Positions 1 to 8,374 of a stretch of DNA of 64,000 nt are shown here, one piece after another (position 1 is the first letter of the stretch; each line of letters begins with the position of its first letter). The stretch is from a virus, in the IMG/VR virus record IMGVR_UViG_3300044951_001887, positions 1-64,000 of that record; one strand, given 5' to 3'. Below the pieces are notes generated by a model. It saw nothing but the letters and a program-made list of their open reading frames with translations. It was not told the DNA's origin and ran no database searches. The position numbers were made by a program, and so were the translations under genes.

Positions 1-2
1 TT

Positions 3-1739
3 ATACGAATGAATAGATCGGCTGACGTTATTGCTTATGAAGGTGTATTTGTAACAGGCACTTCAACTCCTGTATTTACGCAAGAAACTGCTGCTGCCGC
101 AGTCACTCCAGACATTGGTTTGAACTATGCTGGTTCTAGAGGCTATACGGGTGGTGGTGAAATGCGTAATCAGGGAATAATCCTTAATGGTTCTTCCAAT
201 TTAATATGGAATACATGGTGTATTGGTACTGATCCTGACTTTGTACCAAATAAAGAAAATATTTTGTATTGGAACGCTGGCGCAACACCATTCTTTGTAT
301 TTACTACATCCTCAAATAGAAATGTATTAGAAAACGTAACACAATCTGGATGGGGTGGTGCTGTTCAGTTAGCCTTTAACTTATCTGCATCAAGTTCAGA
401 TAACTATATTCGTAATATTGATCTGAAACTAGGTACTGGGTATTCCAATGGTACTTTAGCTAATATAGATATTCAACTTGATTCAAACAGAAACCGTTTT
501 AAGAATATTCAAATAGATGGTAATATGGTGAGAGGAGCTTCTAATCCAGTTGTTTATGCACTGAATACTGCAAATGATACAGTTTTGGAAAACATCAGAA
601 CTGAGTTTGGAAGTGCTGCGTTATATACTTATAATAACGGAATGATATTCAAAGGTGTAGGAGGTGGTAATGCGTCTAAAGCAGATGGAGCAGCTGCTAC
701 ACCAAATTGGACAATTAATAACAATATAGATGGATTATTACAAGGTGGTTCAGGGGTATTTGACACTCACTTTGCAGAGATGTATCACACCCAGACTACT
801 GGTGCGTTAGGTATAGTATTTACTGCTTCTACTCTACCAGTCAAGCCTTATGAACTAACTGGCCTTGCTACCTTTTCAAACACTGGAAGACTATATCTTC
901 AGCAAGCTGGTGACTCAGTAACATATACGTGGCCACACAAGATTTATGGTGTAACTGGGTTTAGAGAAATTCTACCTAAGGTTCTTACATCAGACCTTGA
1001 GTATTCAACTGTTTATGTTGATTCTCCTCAAGCTCTACTGATTGAAGTTCAAATTGATACTGGCTCAGGTTATGGAAGTTGGATTGAAGCTATACCTGCT
1101 AATCTTGTGGCATTGTCTGTATCAGCAACAACTGGATTTAATCTCAAGATTAAGCTAACTGCACGCCAGTTTCTCCGTTATAGTGGGCGGACTAATAATT
1201 TTGTAGTTGGTGAAACAATTCGTCAGCCCACCTCAGGAGCTACAGCTCGTGTAGTTGCTGTTTATGATTTAGGTACTACAGGTGTCTGTGTAATTGACAC
1301 AGTAACTGGCACATGGACAGCAACAACAACTCTTGACATCGTAAGGGACTCTGACAGTCAAATACGATGTACGGACATTGTGCTGGTCAATACATCCTTC
1401 GCTCTAGGCCCATCGTTCAATAGTTACATCCAAGGTCTGTACCTCTGGACCACGGTAGATCAGACAGCTACTTATCCTGATGACATGACCACGGTGACAT
1501 TCACTGGCTTGCCGTCTGGTTGTGACATTGTGATTCTGACCGCTGGCACGAACACCATCATTGATCAGGTTGATCAGAACGTAGGGACTTCCTACGCCTA
1601 TGCCTACGCAGGCACGCCCACGATTGATGTGGGATTCATTAAGCCAGGGTATCAGGTGCAATTCATTCGCAATCTGACGCTAGGGCTGACCAGTTCCAGC
1701 ATTCCTGTTTCTCTCTCCCAAGACCGTAACTATCAGTAA
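3..1739 (+). CDS. Tail fibre or receptor-binding protein, C-terminal part (runs off left edge)
   Basis: The frame is open to the window edge, so the first ATG (position 9) is probably internal and the protein is truncated here. The first 440 or so residues are rich in N, S, T and G, with recurring short strands such as NVLENVT, NRFKNIQID and TVLENIRT. This is the look of a right-handed beta-helix fibre or depolymerase; no catalytic residues could be assigned. Up to about position 1340 the DNA is clearly AT-rich, and after that it changes abruptly to the GC-richer composition of the following virion genes, as expected of a mosaic fibre whose distal part has been swapped. The next gene begins 12 bases downstream, so it lies in a late virion operon. 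Virion role is inferred from composition and position; the exact role is unknown. Confidence 0.6.
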   Translation: MRMNRSADVIAYEGVFVTGTSTPVFTQETAAAAVTPDIGLNYAGSRGYTGGGEMRNQGIILNGSSNLIWNTWCIGTDPDFVPNKENILYWNAGATPFFVFTTSSNRNVLENVTQSGWGGAVQLAFNLSASSSDNYIRNIDLKLGTGYSNGTLANIDIQLDSNRNRFKNIQIDGNMVRGASNPVVYALNTANDTVLENIRTEFGSAALYTYNNGMIFKGVGGGNASKADGAAATPNWTINNNIDGLLQGGSGVFDTHFAEMYHTQTTGALGIVFTASTLPVKPYELTGLATFSNTGRLYLQQAGDSVTYTWPHKIYGVTGFREILPKVLTSDLEYSTVYVDSPQALLIEVQIDTGSGYGSWIEAIPANLVALSVSATTGFNLKIKLTARQFLRYSGRTNNFVVGETIRQPTSGATARVVAVYDLGTTGVCVIDTVTGTWTATTTLDIVRDSDSQIRCTDIVLVNTSFALGPSFNSYIQGLYLWTTVDQTATYPDDMTTVTFTGLPSGCDIVILTAGTNTIIDQVDQNVGTSYAYAYAGTPTIDVGFIKPGYQVQFIRNLTLGLTSSSIPVSLSQDRNYQ

Positions 1740-1750
1740 GGAATTACATC

Positions 1751-3142
1751 ATGGCAAAAATCACATCTAAATCATTACTTGCGGTTGGGGTCGAGGTCAC
1801 GATTGACGAACCCGGTCGCATCATTACGCTGAATGTCGCTGGCGATCTGGTCGCAAAGGATGGTGTTACTTGGCAAGCACTGTACTCATTCTTTGTGGAT
1901 CTGTGGGCTACCAGTACCTATCAAGATAGCCCGTTCCCTTTTTATGCCATTGATGCGTTGTCTGGTCAGTTCCAGATTGGTACAGATGGTGCAACTTTCT
2001 CGGGTTGGAAGTTCAGCGATACTGACTCCAACGCTACCCGCAACATGATGCGTGATGGTGGCTGGTCTGAATACTCGGCTGCTGGCGTGCTGCTGCAACA
2101 GTTCTCAGGCTTCGTGGGCCTGGGCGGTTTGACTCCTGCAACTACAGTACAGCCTTACTACCATCTGGCTTCCATTGATGCACCGACGAACTTCCCGTTT
2201 ACGGATCAGTTCAACGTGGGTATCAAGGTATTTGGTGATGCTACACATGGCAACTTCGATAAACGTACCTATGCAAAGGCATTCTGTCGTGAGTACGGCA
2301 AGAAATTCAAGTCTTCGATCCTGGCTGACACCGGGGCGACCGCACTTGGAGCGAACAAGCAGAACTTTCTGATATCGAACGAAGATGATTTGAAGCTTAC
2401 AACGCTGCTTAGTTCAGTCCAGGCAACTGCCGACGCTGCAATGTTAGGTGCGCCTTACTCCGGTATCACTGTTGCCTATTACACGGCAAATCAGACTAGA
2501 AGCATTGGCGGAAGCAACTACAACTTCAAGATCATCATCACCAACACAACCGGAACGCTTGAGCAGGTTTACGCAAAAGTCCAGTACCTTCTGCGCCAGA
2601 ACAGCGACATCAATACTGGCGGCACTGCGGGTGCCAAGGTGGGCAAGATTCAGGATGAATTGTTGAAGTTCGTCGGCGAAACACTGGTTACGAGTCAGTC
2701 GGTCTACATTGATAACGTGCTGCCGACTGACGCGAATCGAGTTGATTTCTACGACGACAGCAACAATGTCCAGCGCAATACGTACAGCGCAGCCGGCGTG
2801 ATGTCGTTCAACTCGGTGCTGGTCGGCGCTGGCTCAAGCTATCGGTTGATGTTTACCTCGCCGCCTGGTGCTGGTAACGACTATGGCGAGGCGGGCGCAA
2901 TCACCGTCAACAATGCTGCTGGCACACCCATTACCGGGGCAATCAGCAGCGTGTCGATTGGGTTTGACTACGACTATGACGGCAACGTCCAGGGTGGATA
3001 CACTGGCGGCACAGATCGTCCGGTTACGCTGATCGGGATCAAGCCCGGCACAGGTAAGTTCGCCGTTGCAACCGGCACGCTGACTCGCTCCAAGGGCATC
3101 AGCTTGTCTTTGGTGGCTGAAACGGATCGCGTCTACGCATAA
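1751..3142 (+). CDS. Phage virion structural protein (tail or fibre-associated), 463 aa
   Basis: 463 residues with beta-rich composition, no signal peptide and no membrane segment. The N-terminal part carries GVTWQALYSFFVDLW and PFPFYAIDALSGQF, a pattern of short strands and aromatic clusters repeated in weaker form in the next protein (TWTEIYSRWVDW), so the two are probably paralogous or share an assembly domain. The C-terminal part is Gly/Thr/Asn-rich. The start ATG follows the upstream stop after 11 bases. The stop overlaps the next start (TAATGG at 3140-3145). I do not recognise a named family; the structural role is inferred from gene order between a fibre gene and the lysis block. Confidence 0.6.
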   Translation: MAKITSKSLLAVGVEVTIDEPGRIITLNVAGDLVAKDGVTWQALYSFFVDLWATSTYQDSPFPFYAIDALSGQFQIGTDGATFSGWKFSDTDSNATRNMMRDGGWSEYSAAGVLLQQFSGFVGLGGLTPATTVQPYYHLASIDAPTNFPFTDQFNVGIKVFGDATHGNFDKRTYAKAFCREYGKKFKSSILADTGATALGANKQNFLISNEDDLKLTTLLSSVQATADAAMLGAPYSGITVAYYTANQTRSIGGSNYNFKIIITNTTGTLEQVYAKVQYLLRQNSDINTGGTAGAKVGKIQDELLKFVGETLVTSQSVYIDNVLPTDANRVDFYDDSNNVQRNTYSAAGVMSFNSVLVGAGSSYRLMFTSPPGAGNDYGEAGAITVNNAAGTPITGAISSVSIGFDYDYDGNVQGGYTGGTDRPVTLIGIKPGTGKFAVATGTLTRSKGISLSLVAETDRVYA

Positions 3143-3639
3143 TGGCTATCATCTTTGATCCTGCCACACGCCGGATCATTCTCGATACGGTAGCCGCCAC
3201 CTGGACTGAGATTTACTCTCGCTGGGTGGATTGGGCTGCACTGTCGGACAATGCCAAGTATGGCATGGTTGTCCGTCAGGTCGGGTCCGATGATCTGGGT
3301 GGAGGTCTATCGATCCCGCCGTACTACTTCCTTCAGGGGGCATGGCGCGTGCGGCCAATGGAGGCTGACCACGATCTGACGCTGACCGGCAACGGTTTCG
3401 TGGAGGGCGGTGGTACGCCAGTCGTTCGCACGCTTGGGCCGCATCAGGTCAACGTCAATTACACCGTGCCAGTGCAGGCGCAGGGAATCAGTACCAGCGG
3501 CTCAAGCGGCCCAAGTGCTGTCGAAATAGCAGAGGCGATTTGGGCAAAGCAAACTTCCTCGATGTCGGTTGATGGTTCTATCGGGAAATACGTCGCCACA
3601 AAACTACTTTCAATTCGAAATTATATCGGATTAAAGTAA
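3142..3639 (+). CDS. Small virion protein related to the upstream structural protein, 165 aa
   Basis: 165 residues. The N-terminus (FDPATRRIILDTVAATWTEIYSRWVDW) resembles the opening of the 463-aa protein just upstream, including the ATW-x3-YS-x4-DW pattern. The middle contains a polar, Gly-rich beta region, and the C-terminus has a short helix, AVEIAEAIWAKQTSS, similar to the tail of many phage adaptor or fibre-associated proteins. The start overlaps the previous stop by one base. The stop codon TAA forms the first bases of an AGTCA-N4-TGACT dyad. The virion role is inferred from context. Confidence 0.55.
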   Translation: MAIIFDPATRRIILDTVAATWTEIYSRWVDWAALSDNAKYGMVVRQVGSDDLGGGLSIPPYYFLQGAWRVRPMEADHDLTLTGNGFVEGGGTPVVRTLGPHQVNVNYTVPVQAQGISTSGSSGPSAVEIAEAIWAKQTSSMSVDGSIGKYVATKLLSIRNYIGLK

Positions 3640-3652
3640 GTCACGAGTGACT
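3639..3652 (+). promoter_or_regulatory. Perfect AGTCA-N4-TGACT dyad before the lysis genes
   Basis: agtca-cgag-tgact. It begins in the stop codon of the virion gene and stands 24 bases before the holin start. I see no convincing -10 next to it. Confidence 0.6.
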
Positions 3653-3675
3653 GGACATTTAAACGGATTTGAGCT

Positions 3676-4032
3676 ATGCTCCACAAAACAATTCGGGCAA
3701 AAATCATGCAAGATAAAGTGTTCTTATTCAGTCAAGTGGAGTGGGCGCATGTTTGGCTTGCTGGCTTGACTGCCATGTGGGGTGGGGCGATTTCTTACTT
3801 TCACCGAATTCAATCAGGGCTGCCTCACTCTTGGTTGTCCGTACTCGCGCACATGAGCATGTCTGGCTTTGCTGGATTTATGTGTTGGTTGGGTTGCGTT
3901 CAATTTGATGTTCCAGTTCCATTAACCGCGATATGTACCGGGCTTGCTGGTCACATGGGCGCTGAGTTTGTCAAGCTTATCGAGGCTCATTTCTCGAAAC
4001 GACTTTCAAATGGCGTATCGGAAATTAAATGA
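3676..4032 (+). CDS. Putative holin (LydA / superfamily III-like)
   Basis: 118 residues with about three hydrophobic segments: WAHVWLAGLTAMWGGAISYFH, LSVLAHMSMSGFAGFMCWLG and PLTAICTGLAGHMGAEFVKLI. The opening W-L-A-G-L-T-A-M-W-G-G-x2-S-Y-x-H-R pattern is typical of the small LydA-type holins of phages of Gram-negative bacteria. It would oligomerise in the inner membrane and release the endolysin encoded next, with which it overlaps by four bases (ATGA). An alternative ATG at 3706 gives a 108-aa form. Neither start has a strong ribosome site, and a dual start making holin and antiholin is possible but unproven. Confidence 0.7.
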   Translation: MLHKTIRAKIMQDKVFLFSQVEWAHVWLAGLTAMWGGAISYFHRIQSGLPHSWLSVLAHMSMSGFAGFMCWLGCVQFDVPVPLTAICTGLAGHMGAEFVKLIEAHFSKRLSNGVSEIK

Positions 4033-4454
4033 TTACGTCGGCTGAGTATTACAAAGGTCGCGACAAGCAATATGCCTCCGAACTGACGGAAGAAATTCGC
4101 AAAAATTCAATCGAAACAATTCGGCGCGCAAACGCTTTGCTTGAATTGTTTTACGCGACGAATCCCAACGCAAAGCGCGACAGAACCGCAACCTCGGGTT
4201 GGCGACCGCCGGCGGTGAATGCAGCCACCAAAAAAGCGGCGACTAAATCAAAACACATGCTTGGGCTGGCTATTGACATCGGTGATTCAGATGGAAAGTT
4301 GGACGCTTGGCTGATGACAATAAACGGACAAAGGGCGCTTGAAGTTATTGGCCTTTGGATGGAGCATCCATCAGCAACTCAAGGTTGGTGCCATTTGCAG
4401 ACGGTTCAAAATAGAAGTTGGAAAGATGGAAAACCGAGGGTGTTCTATCCATGA
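4029..4454 (+). CDS. Endolysin, M15-type zinc peptidase
   Basis: 141 residues. The zinc-peptidase M15 signature is visible: SGWRPPAVN, then SKHMLGLAIDIGD (S-x-H-x2-G-x-A-x-D, with zinc-binding His and Asp), a Trp-rich middle and a final GWCHLQ in which the His would be the third zinc ligand. Such enzymes cut D-Ala-D-Ala or L-Ala-D-Glu links in peptidoglycan. There is no signal peptide, so it would depend on the holin. It overlaps the holin gene by four bases and is followed by a second membrane gene and the spanins, giving a complete Gram-negative lysis cassette. Confidence 0.8.
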   Translation: MITSAEYYKGRDKQYASELTEEIRKNSIETIRRANALLELFYATNPNAKRDRTATSGWRPPAVNAATKKAATKSKHMLGLAIDIGDSDGKLDAWLMTINGQRALEVIGLWMEHPSATQGWCHLQTVQNRSWKDGKPRVFYP

Positions 4455-4469
4455 GCGCCCGCAACGATT

Positions 4470-4483
4470 AGTCACAGGTGACG
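4470..4483 (+). promoter_or_regulatory. AGTCA-N4-TGACG dyad over the translation start region
   Basis: agtca-cagg-tgacg, one mismatch. It ends one base before the ATG at 4485, where a ribosome site would be expected, so it may act at RNA level as a small hairpin or as an operator. Confidence 0.45.
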
Positions 4484-4484
4484 T

Positions 4485-4706
4485 ATGGACAGCGAAAAGC
4501 TTATTGAAGTAATCCACAAGTCGGTTCGCCCGTTGCTGACCGGCATCATTACGTTGCTATTTAATGGTGTATGTCTTTGGGCGTGGATCGAAGGTCAATT
4601 AAATATCAAGGAATACATTATGGCTATGGCTCCGGCCAATAGCATGATTCTCGGTTTTTGGTTTGGTGAGCGGGCAGCTTTGAAAACGCCCGGAGAAGCC
4701 TCGTGA
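4485..4706 (+). CDS. Small membrane protein of the lysis block, 73 aa
   Basis: 73 residues with two probable membrane spans (LLTGIITLLFNGVCLWAWI and YIMAMAPANSMILGFWFG), a charged N-terminus and a short cytoplasmic-like tail. Position between the endolysin and the spanin gene suggests a second holin or an antiholin. It overlaps the spanin start by four bases. No specific family is recognised. Confidence 0.6.
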   Translation: MDSEKLIEVIHKSVRPLLTGIITLLFNGVCLWAWIEGQLNIKEYIMAMAPANSMILGFWFGERAALKTPGEAS

Positions 4707-5233
4707 TCGACCAAGTAAAAAACATTCTAATTGCCGTCACGATCGCTTTAACTGTTGGCTTTGGAGTTGGTTTTTACACCAAAGGAAAGTTTGTTGATGC
4801 CGCCATTATCAAACAAGTCAACGTATCGCACAAAGAAAGCGCCAGCAACATTATCAAGTCAAACGAGACGTCCACAAAAATTGAATCAAAAGTTGAAAAC
4901 GTAAAAAAAGCCGGAGCTGACATCCGTCAGCAAATTGCTCGTCATATTGAAACGAAGGAAAAGAAAGATGAAGTCAGCAAGAAGCCTGATGATTGTCGGC
5001 CTGTTTGGACTCTTGATGCTCGTACTTACTGGCTGTTGCGCGCCAGTCGCGAAGCCACCACTTTTGACCCCGCCTCAATCAGCGATGATGAAGGCGAAGC
5101 CTCTACCGGAATTACCCAAGCCGAAATATTCCATAGTGCAACCGAAGTCCACGACGAATACAACGAACTCGCAATAAGGCACGGTGAGTTGGTGGATTAT
5201 GTTGATGGTTTAATTAAAGCGCAGGCTAAATGA
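4703..5233 (+). CDS. Rz: Inner-membrane spanin subunit (Rz-like)
   Basis: 176 residues with one N-terminal membrane anchor (ILIAVTIALTVGFGVGFYTKG) followed by a long polar, helical, coiled-coil-prone periplasmic part rich in K, E, S and N. This is the standard i-spanin design. The identification is strengthened by a second reading frame inside the gene that encodes a lipoprotein (see 4968-5177), exactly as in lambda Rz/Rz1. The complex would bridge the inner and outer membranes and fuse them in the last step of lysis, which implies a Gram-negative host. GTG start overlapping the previous stop. Confidence 0.8.
   Translation: MIDQVKNILIAVTIALTVGFGVGFYTKGKFVDAAIIKQVNVSHKESASNIIKSNETSTKIESKVENVKKAGADIRQQIARHIETKEKKDEVSKKPDDCRPVWTLDARTYWLLRASREATTFDPASISDDEGEASTGITQAEIFHSATEVHDEYNELAIRHGELVDYVDGLIKAQAK
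4968..5177 (+). CDS. Rz1: Outer-membrane spanin lipoprotein (Rz1-like), embedded in Rz
   Basis: 69 residues in the +2 frame of Rz. The true start is the ATG at 4968, preceded by AAGGAAAAG, rather than a TTG at 4935. A short positive N-terminus and hydrophobic core end in a lipobox, LVLTGC, so Cys would be lipidated. The mature part is short and proline-rich (APVAKPPLLTPP, PLPELPKPK), as in o-spanins. It lies wholly within the i-spanin gene. Confidence 0.8.
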   Translation: MKSARSLMIVGLFGLLMLVLTGCCAPVAKPPLLTPPQSAMMKAKPLPELPKPKYSIVQPKSTTNTTNSQ

Positions 5234-6348
5234 CAAGAGATATTTCAGTTCCGTTATCCGAATCACTGATCGACAAACTCAAGGAAGGCTCAAAAGAAGA
5301 CTGCATTGCGGACTTGGTCGAAATGGTTGAGCGGGAGCCTGAAAAGGTCATCAGCCGCAACTATTATCGAGTTCACGGCAAGTACGCAGAATCGGTTTGG
5401 AGCGCCTGGGCAGGTACATTTTCCGAATTCAAACGCCAAGCCGGCGTCGTTCTTTCCCGTCAGCAACACGCGATGGAAAGATCCATTGCAAAACATGCCT
5501 CTGTGGACCACTACAGACGCCTTACGGTCGAGCGAATGGATTATGGCGACAAGTATCTACGCGAGAATTCAAATCGCTTTAAGACCATTCTGGCGTGTTC
5601 TGATCTGCACGACGTTGAAGTAGACCCTTTCTTCCTCCGCGTACTGATCGATACCGCCCAACGCGTTCAGCCGGATGTGATTTCGCTGGTCGGTGACATC
5701 TTCGATTTGGCTGAGTTCGGCAAGTACACCGTCGATCCGCGCGATTGGGATGTGGTAGGTCGCATCAAGTTTGCCCATGACAACATCTTGAAACCGCTGC
5801 GCGAAGCTTGCCCCAATGCTCAGATTGACTTCATCGAGGGCAATCATGAAGCGAGACTGCTGCGTCAGCTTGCGGACGCGACACCAGCGCTCAGAGCGGT
5901 TCTGTCAGACCTTCACGGATTCACGGTAGGCAAGTTGCTTGGTTTGGAGCAGTTCGAAATCAACTACGTTGCAAAGTCAGACCTTGCGGCCTGGACGAAG
6001 CGTGACTTCGAAAAAGAGCTTGCCAACAACTACAAGGTTTACTGGGACACGGTCATGTGCCACCACTTTCCACACGCCCGCAACATGGGTCTGCCGGGAG
6101 TGAATGGACACCACCACCAACATCAGACTTGGGGCATGTTCAGTCCCGTTTTCGGCGCCTACGAATGGCACCAGATGGGCGCCGGCCACAAGCGTAGCGC
6201 TTCGTATTGTGAGGGTGAGAAGTGGCATAACGGCTTCGCCCTGATCAATGTCGATACGCACACCAAGGCAACCAACTTCGATTACGTCTCGGTGACTGAC
6301 TTCGCCATTTCTGGTGGCAAGTGGTATCACCGAAACTCCCTCGAATAA
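5230..6348 (+). CDS. Calcineurin-like metallophosphoesterase
   Basis: 372 residues. From about residue 120 the metallophosphatase motifs follow in order: CSDLHD (D-x-H), LVGDIFD (G-D-x2-D), EGNHEAR (G-N-H-E), MCHHFP (H) and GHHHQHQ (G-H-x-H). The first 110 residues are helical and charged, and may hold a DNA-binding or adaptor part. The substrate is unknown; in phages such proteins are often found at the end of packaging or lysis blocks as phosphodiesterases or nucleases. The start overlaps the stop of Rz by four bases. Confidence 0.75.
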   Translation: MTRDISVPLSESLIDKLKEGSKEDCIADLVEMVEREPEKVISRNYYRVHGKYAESVWSAWAGTFSEFKRQAGVVLSRQQHAMERSIAKHASVDHYRRLTVERMDYGDKYLRENSNRFKTILACSDLHDVEVDPFFLRVLIDTAQRVQPDVISLVGDIFDLAEFGKYTVDPRDWDVVGRIKFAHDNILKPLREACPNAQIDFIEGNHEARLLRQLADATPALRAVLSDLHGFTVGKLLGLEQFEINYVAKSDLAAWTKRDFEKELANNYKVYWDTVMCHHFPHARNMGLPGVNGHHHQHQTWGMFSPVFGAYEWHQMGAGHKRSASYCEGEKWHNGFALINVDTHTKATNFDYVSVTDFAISGGKWYHRNSLE

Positions 6349-6362
6349 TAGGACAAAGAATA

Positions 6363-6376
6363 AGTCACTACTGAGA
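6363..6376 (+). promoter_or_regulatory. Degenerate dyad before phoH
   Basis: agtca-ctac-tgaga, two mismatches in the right half, 38 bases before the phoH start. Weak member of the dyad family. Confidence 0.3.
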
Positions 6377-6413
6377 GTGATTTCAGATTCCCACAACCAC
6401 AGCAGGAAACCAC

Positions 6414-7184
6414 ATGGCTCGCAACAGCGGTAGAAAATTTCCCAAACGTCAACGCGGCAACGACACGTATGAGGAAATGGATCAAATTCCGGACAGAGTT
6501 GAATATCAGCAGGTAAAGCGAAGCACTTCGCCTCTCAAGCCCCTCAACGACGCGCAGGGGCGCTATCTTGACGCCATGAAGACGTTTACCCTGACCTTTG
6601 CAACCGGTTCAGCCGGCACCGGCAAAACATGGTTGTGCGCAGCCCTAGCGGCTCAAATGCTTGAGAGTGGGCAAATCAACAAGATCATCATCACCCGACC
6701 GGCGGTAGAGGCGGGCGAATCACTGGGTTTCCTGCCTGGCGAAATCGAAGAAAAATTCGATCCGTACTTGCAACCGTTCCGCGACGTTCTGAACGAGCGC
6801 TTGGGTAAGACCCATGTGGAATATTTGGTCAAGCGCGGCGTGATTGAAGCGGCACCGCTGGCGTACATGCGGGGCAAGACGTTCAAGAACGCCTTCGTAA
6901 TTCTGGACGAAGGTCAAAATACCACGCCGAGCCAAATGAAGATGTTTCTGACCCGTATCGGACACGACTGCAAGGTGGTTGTGAACGGCGACATCAGTCA
7001 GAAGGACATCATGGGCAAGTCTGGGCTTGATGATGCCGTGGAACGACTGTCTTGGATTCCGTCAATCAAGCACATCGAGTTCACCCGTTCCGACGTTGTT
7101 CGCAGCGGTTTGTGCCAAGAAATCGTGCAAGCGTATGAAGATGGCCCGGTCATCCCGCGTCGTCGGGGTGTCTCTATCGGGTAA
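6414..7184 (+). CDS. phoH: PhoH-like ATPase
   Basis: 256 residues. It has a Walker A motif (GSAGTGKTW), Walker B (AFVILDEGQNTT) and the PhoH family sequences ITRPAVEAGESLGFLPG, MRGKTFKNA and VVNGDISQKD. This is a superfamily I-type NTPase domain of normal length with a short basic N-terminal extension. PhoH is widespread in phages; a role in RNA or phosphate metabolism has been proposed but its action in infection is not settled. It is separated from the genes on both sides by dyad sites. Confidence 0.9.
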   Translation: MARNSGRKFPKRQRGNDTYEEMDQIPDRVEYQQVKRSTSPLKPLNDAQGRYLDAMKTFTLTFATGSAGTGKTWLCAALAAQMLESGQINKIIITRPAVEAGESLGFLPGEIEEKFDPYLQPFRDVLNERLGKTHVEYLVKRGVIEAAPLAYMRGKTFKNAFVILDEGQNTTPSQMKMFLTRIGHDCKVVVNGDISQKDIMGKSGLDDAVERLSWIPSIKHIEFTRSDVVRSGLCQEIVQAYEDGPVIPRRRGVSIG

Positions 7185-7244
7185 CTTGGGAATCACTTGG
7201 GCATTCCGACGCTTATCGCTATAAGTAAACTGTCTCTATAGTAA

Positions 7245-7262
7245 AGTCACTATTCACTGACT
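7245..7262 (+). promoter_or_regulatory. Dyad half-sites with 8-base spacing
   Basis: agtca and tgact are present but 8 bases apart instead of 4. Just upstream is CTATAAGTAAACTG. It stands 12 bases before the 7275 gene. Confidence 0.35.
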
Positions 7263-7274
7263 ATTGAGCGCGGA

Positions 7275-8003
7275 ATGATCCAACACCCAACATGGCTAGG
7301 GAACTTCTACGGAGGCAGATTCGGCTTCCTGAACTACGAAGTTCTGACGATCCAAAATATCCCTCACAAAGAACTGAAGCCGGAAGCAGGCTTGATGCTG
7401 TCGAAGTGGTTCGACTATCGCAAGTTGCATCCGATGCAGGCGACCTACTACTTCGTCAAGTGCTACACGGACGCGTATCGCAACTTTTGTAGAAAGGCAG
7501 TCAACTTCGAAACGGCTGACTATATAAGCTCGATCAAGGGCAAAGATTTTCTCAAGGCGAGAGAGATGCTTTCGTTTTGGCGCTTGCGTCAACTGGTCGA
7601 TCAAACCGGCATGAGGTATGACTTTTTCCTAAGCTTTGCGATGTCCTGGTTCTACCGAATGGTCAGCGTCGATGGCAAGGTCTACCCGCCGCGCCCCGCG
7701 CATCTACTGAGAAACGAGGATCTGATCGCGGAAGTCATGATCGCTTGGGAAGAGCAGTGTTCGGTATCCCTTCAAGTAGCTCGCGACCCCTACTACCGCG
7801 TCGTAAACTTCACCGGTAGCAAAAATCAGCTTGCGCATGAAGCGTTCGTGATTGGTCAGGCTAAGGCTAGACGTTTCCCCGAATATTCATTGCGGTCTTT
7901 GATTTATGAATTTGACGCCATTCGAATTGAAGAGGCGCTTCGTCGCTTTGATCAGCGTGTAGTTTTGAGTGCGATTCCTCCCGTTGAGGTTTTGCAAGAA
8001 TAA
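7275..8003 (+). CDS. Protein of unknown function, 242 aa
   Basis: 242 residues, soluble, with many aromatic residues (W, Y, F). No nucleotide-binding or metal motif is apparent. The middle and C-terminal parts look helical. It forms a short transcription unit of its own, bounded by dyads at 7245 and 8003. Its position between PhoH and the replication genes suggests an early or middle function, but I do not recognise it. Confidence 0.6.
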   Translation: MIQHPTWLGNFYGGRFGFLNYEVLTIQNIPHKELKPEAGLMLSKWFDYRKLHPMQATYYFVKCYTDAYRNFCRKAVNFETADYISSIKGKDFLKAREMLSFWRLRQLVDQTGMRYDFFLSFAMSWFYRMVSVDGKVYPPRPAHLLRNEDLIAEVMIAWEEQCSVSLQVARDPYYRVVNFTGSKNQLAHEAFVIGQAKARRFPEYSLRSLIYEFDAIRIEEALRRFDQRVVLSAIPPVEVLQE

Positions 8004-8016
8004 GTCATTGCTGACT
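8003..8016 (+). promoter_or_regulatory. Perfect dyad in promoter spacer before the helicase operon
   Basis: agtca-ttgc-tgact, beginning in the previous stop codon. TATAGT overlaps the right end (8016-8021), and TTGCAA lies 18 bases upstream of it, so the dyad fills the spacer of a plausible sigma-70 promoter. Confidence 0.7.
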
Positions 8017-8059
8017 ATAGTTCAACTGTCGTTTGACACTAACTTTTAGGAGAAGAAAA

Positions 8060-8374
8060 ATGGAACACCAACAATTTGAAGGCTACCCGAAATCGGTTTC
8101 AAGGCCCATTTTGGGCGCCGATCGCAAGCAGAAGTCTCAGGTATCCCCAAAGGGTCATGAGGCTTACCTGAAGGCTCTGGAGGCGTCTGGCGCTACCGTT
8201 ACCATCGAGAAGATGAGCAGCGGCGAGCAAATCTCAGGACAAATCAAAACAAGCGACAAATTCACCATATCCGTGAAGGTCTTCGTTCAGGGTGGCGATA
8301 GCTACATTACGCGCGTCTTATTCAAGCATGACGTTTCTGAATTCAGGGCATCCAGGCCGGAGTTCGATCAATGA
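8060..8374 (+). CDS. Hfq-like (Sm-fold) RNA-binding protein
   Basis: 104 residues. After a 35-residue polar N-terminus the sequence follows Hfq: HEAYLKALEASGATVTI matches FLNALRRERVPVSIYL; GEQISGQIKTSDKFTI matches GIKLQGQIESFDQFVI (Sm1, with the key G and D); RVLFKHDVSEF matches QMVYKHAISTV (Sm2, with FKH in place of YKH). The segment between Sm1 and Sm2 is longer by about 10 residues. Hfq forms a hexameric ring that pairs small RNAs with mRNA. ATG at 8060 is chosen because of TAGGAGAAG just before it. It overlaps the helicase start by four bases. Confidence 0.75.
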   Translation: MEHQQFEGYPKSVSRPILGADRKQKSQVSPKGHEAYLKALEASGATVTIEKMSSGEQISGQIKTSDKFTISVKVFVQGGDSYITRVLFKHDVSEFRASRPEFDQ

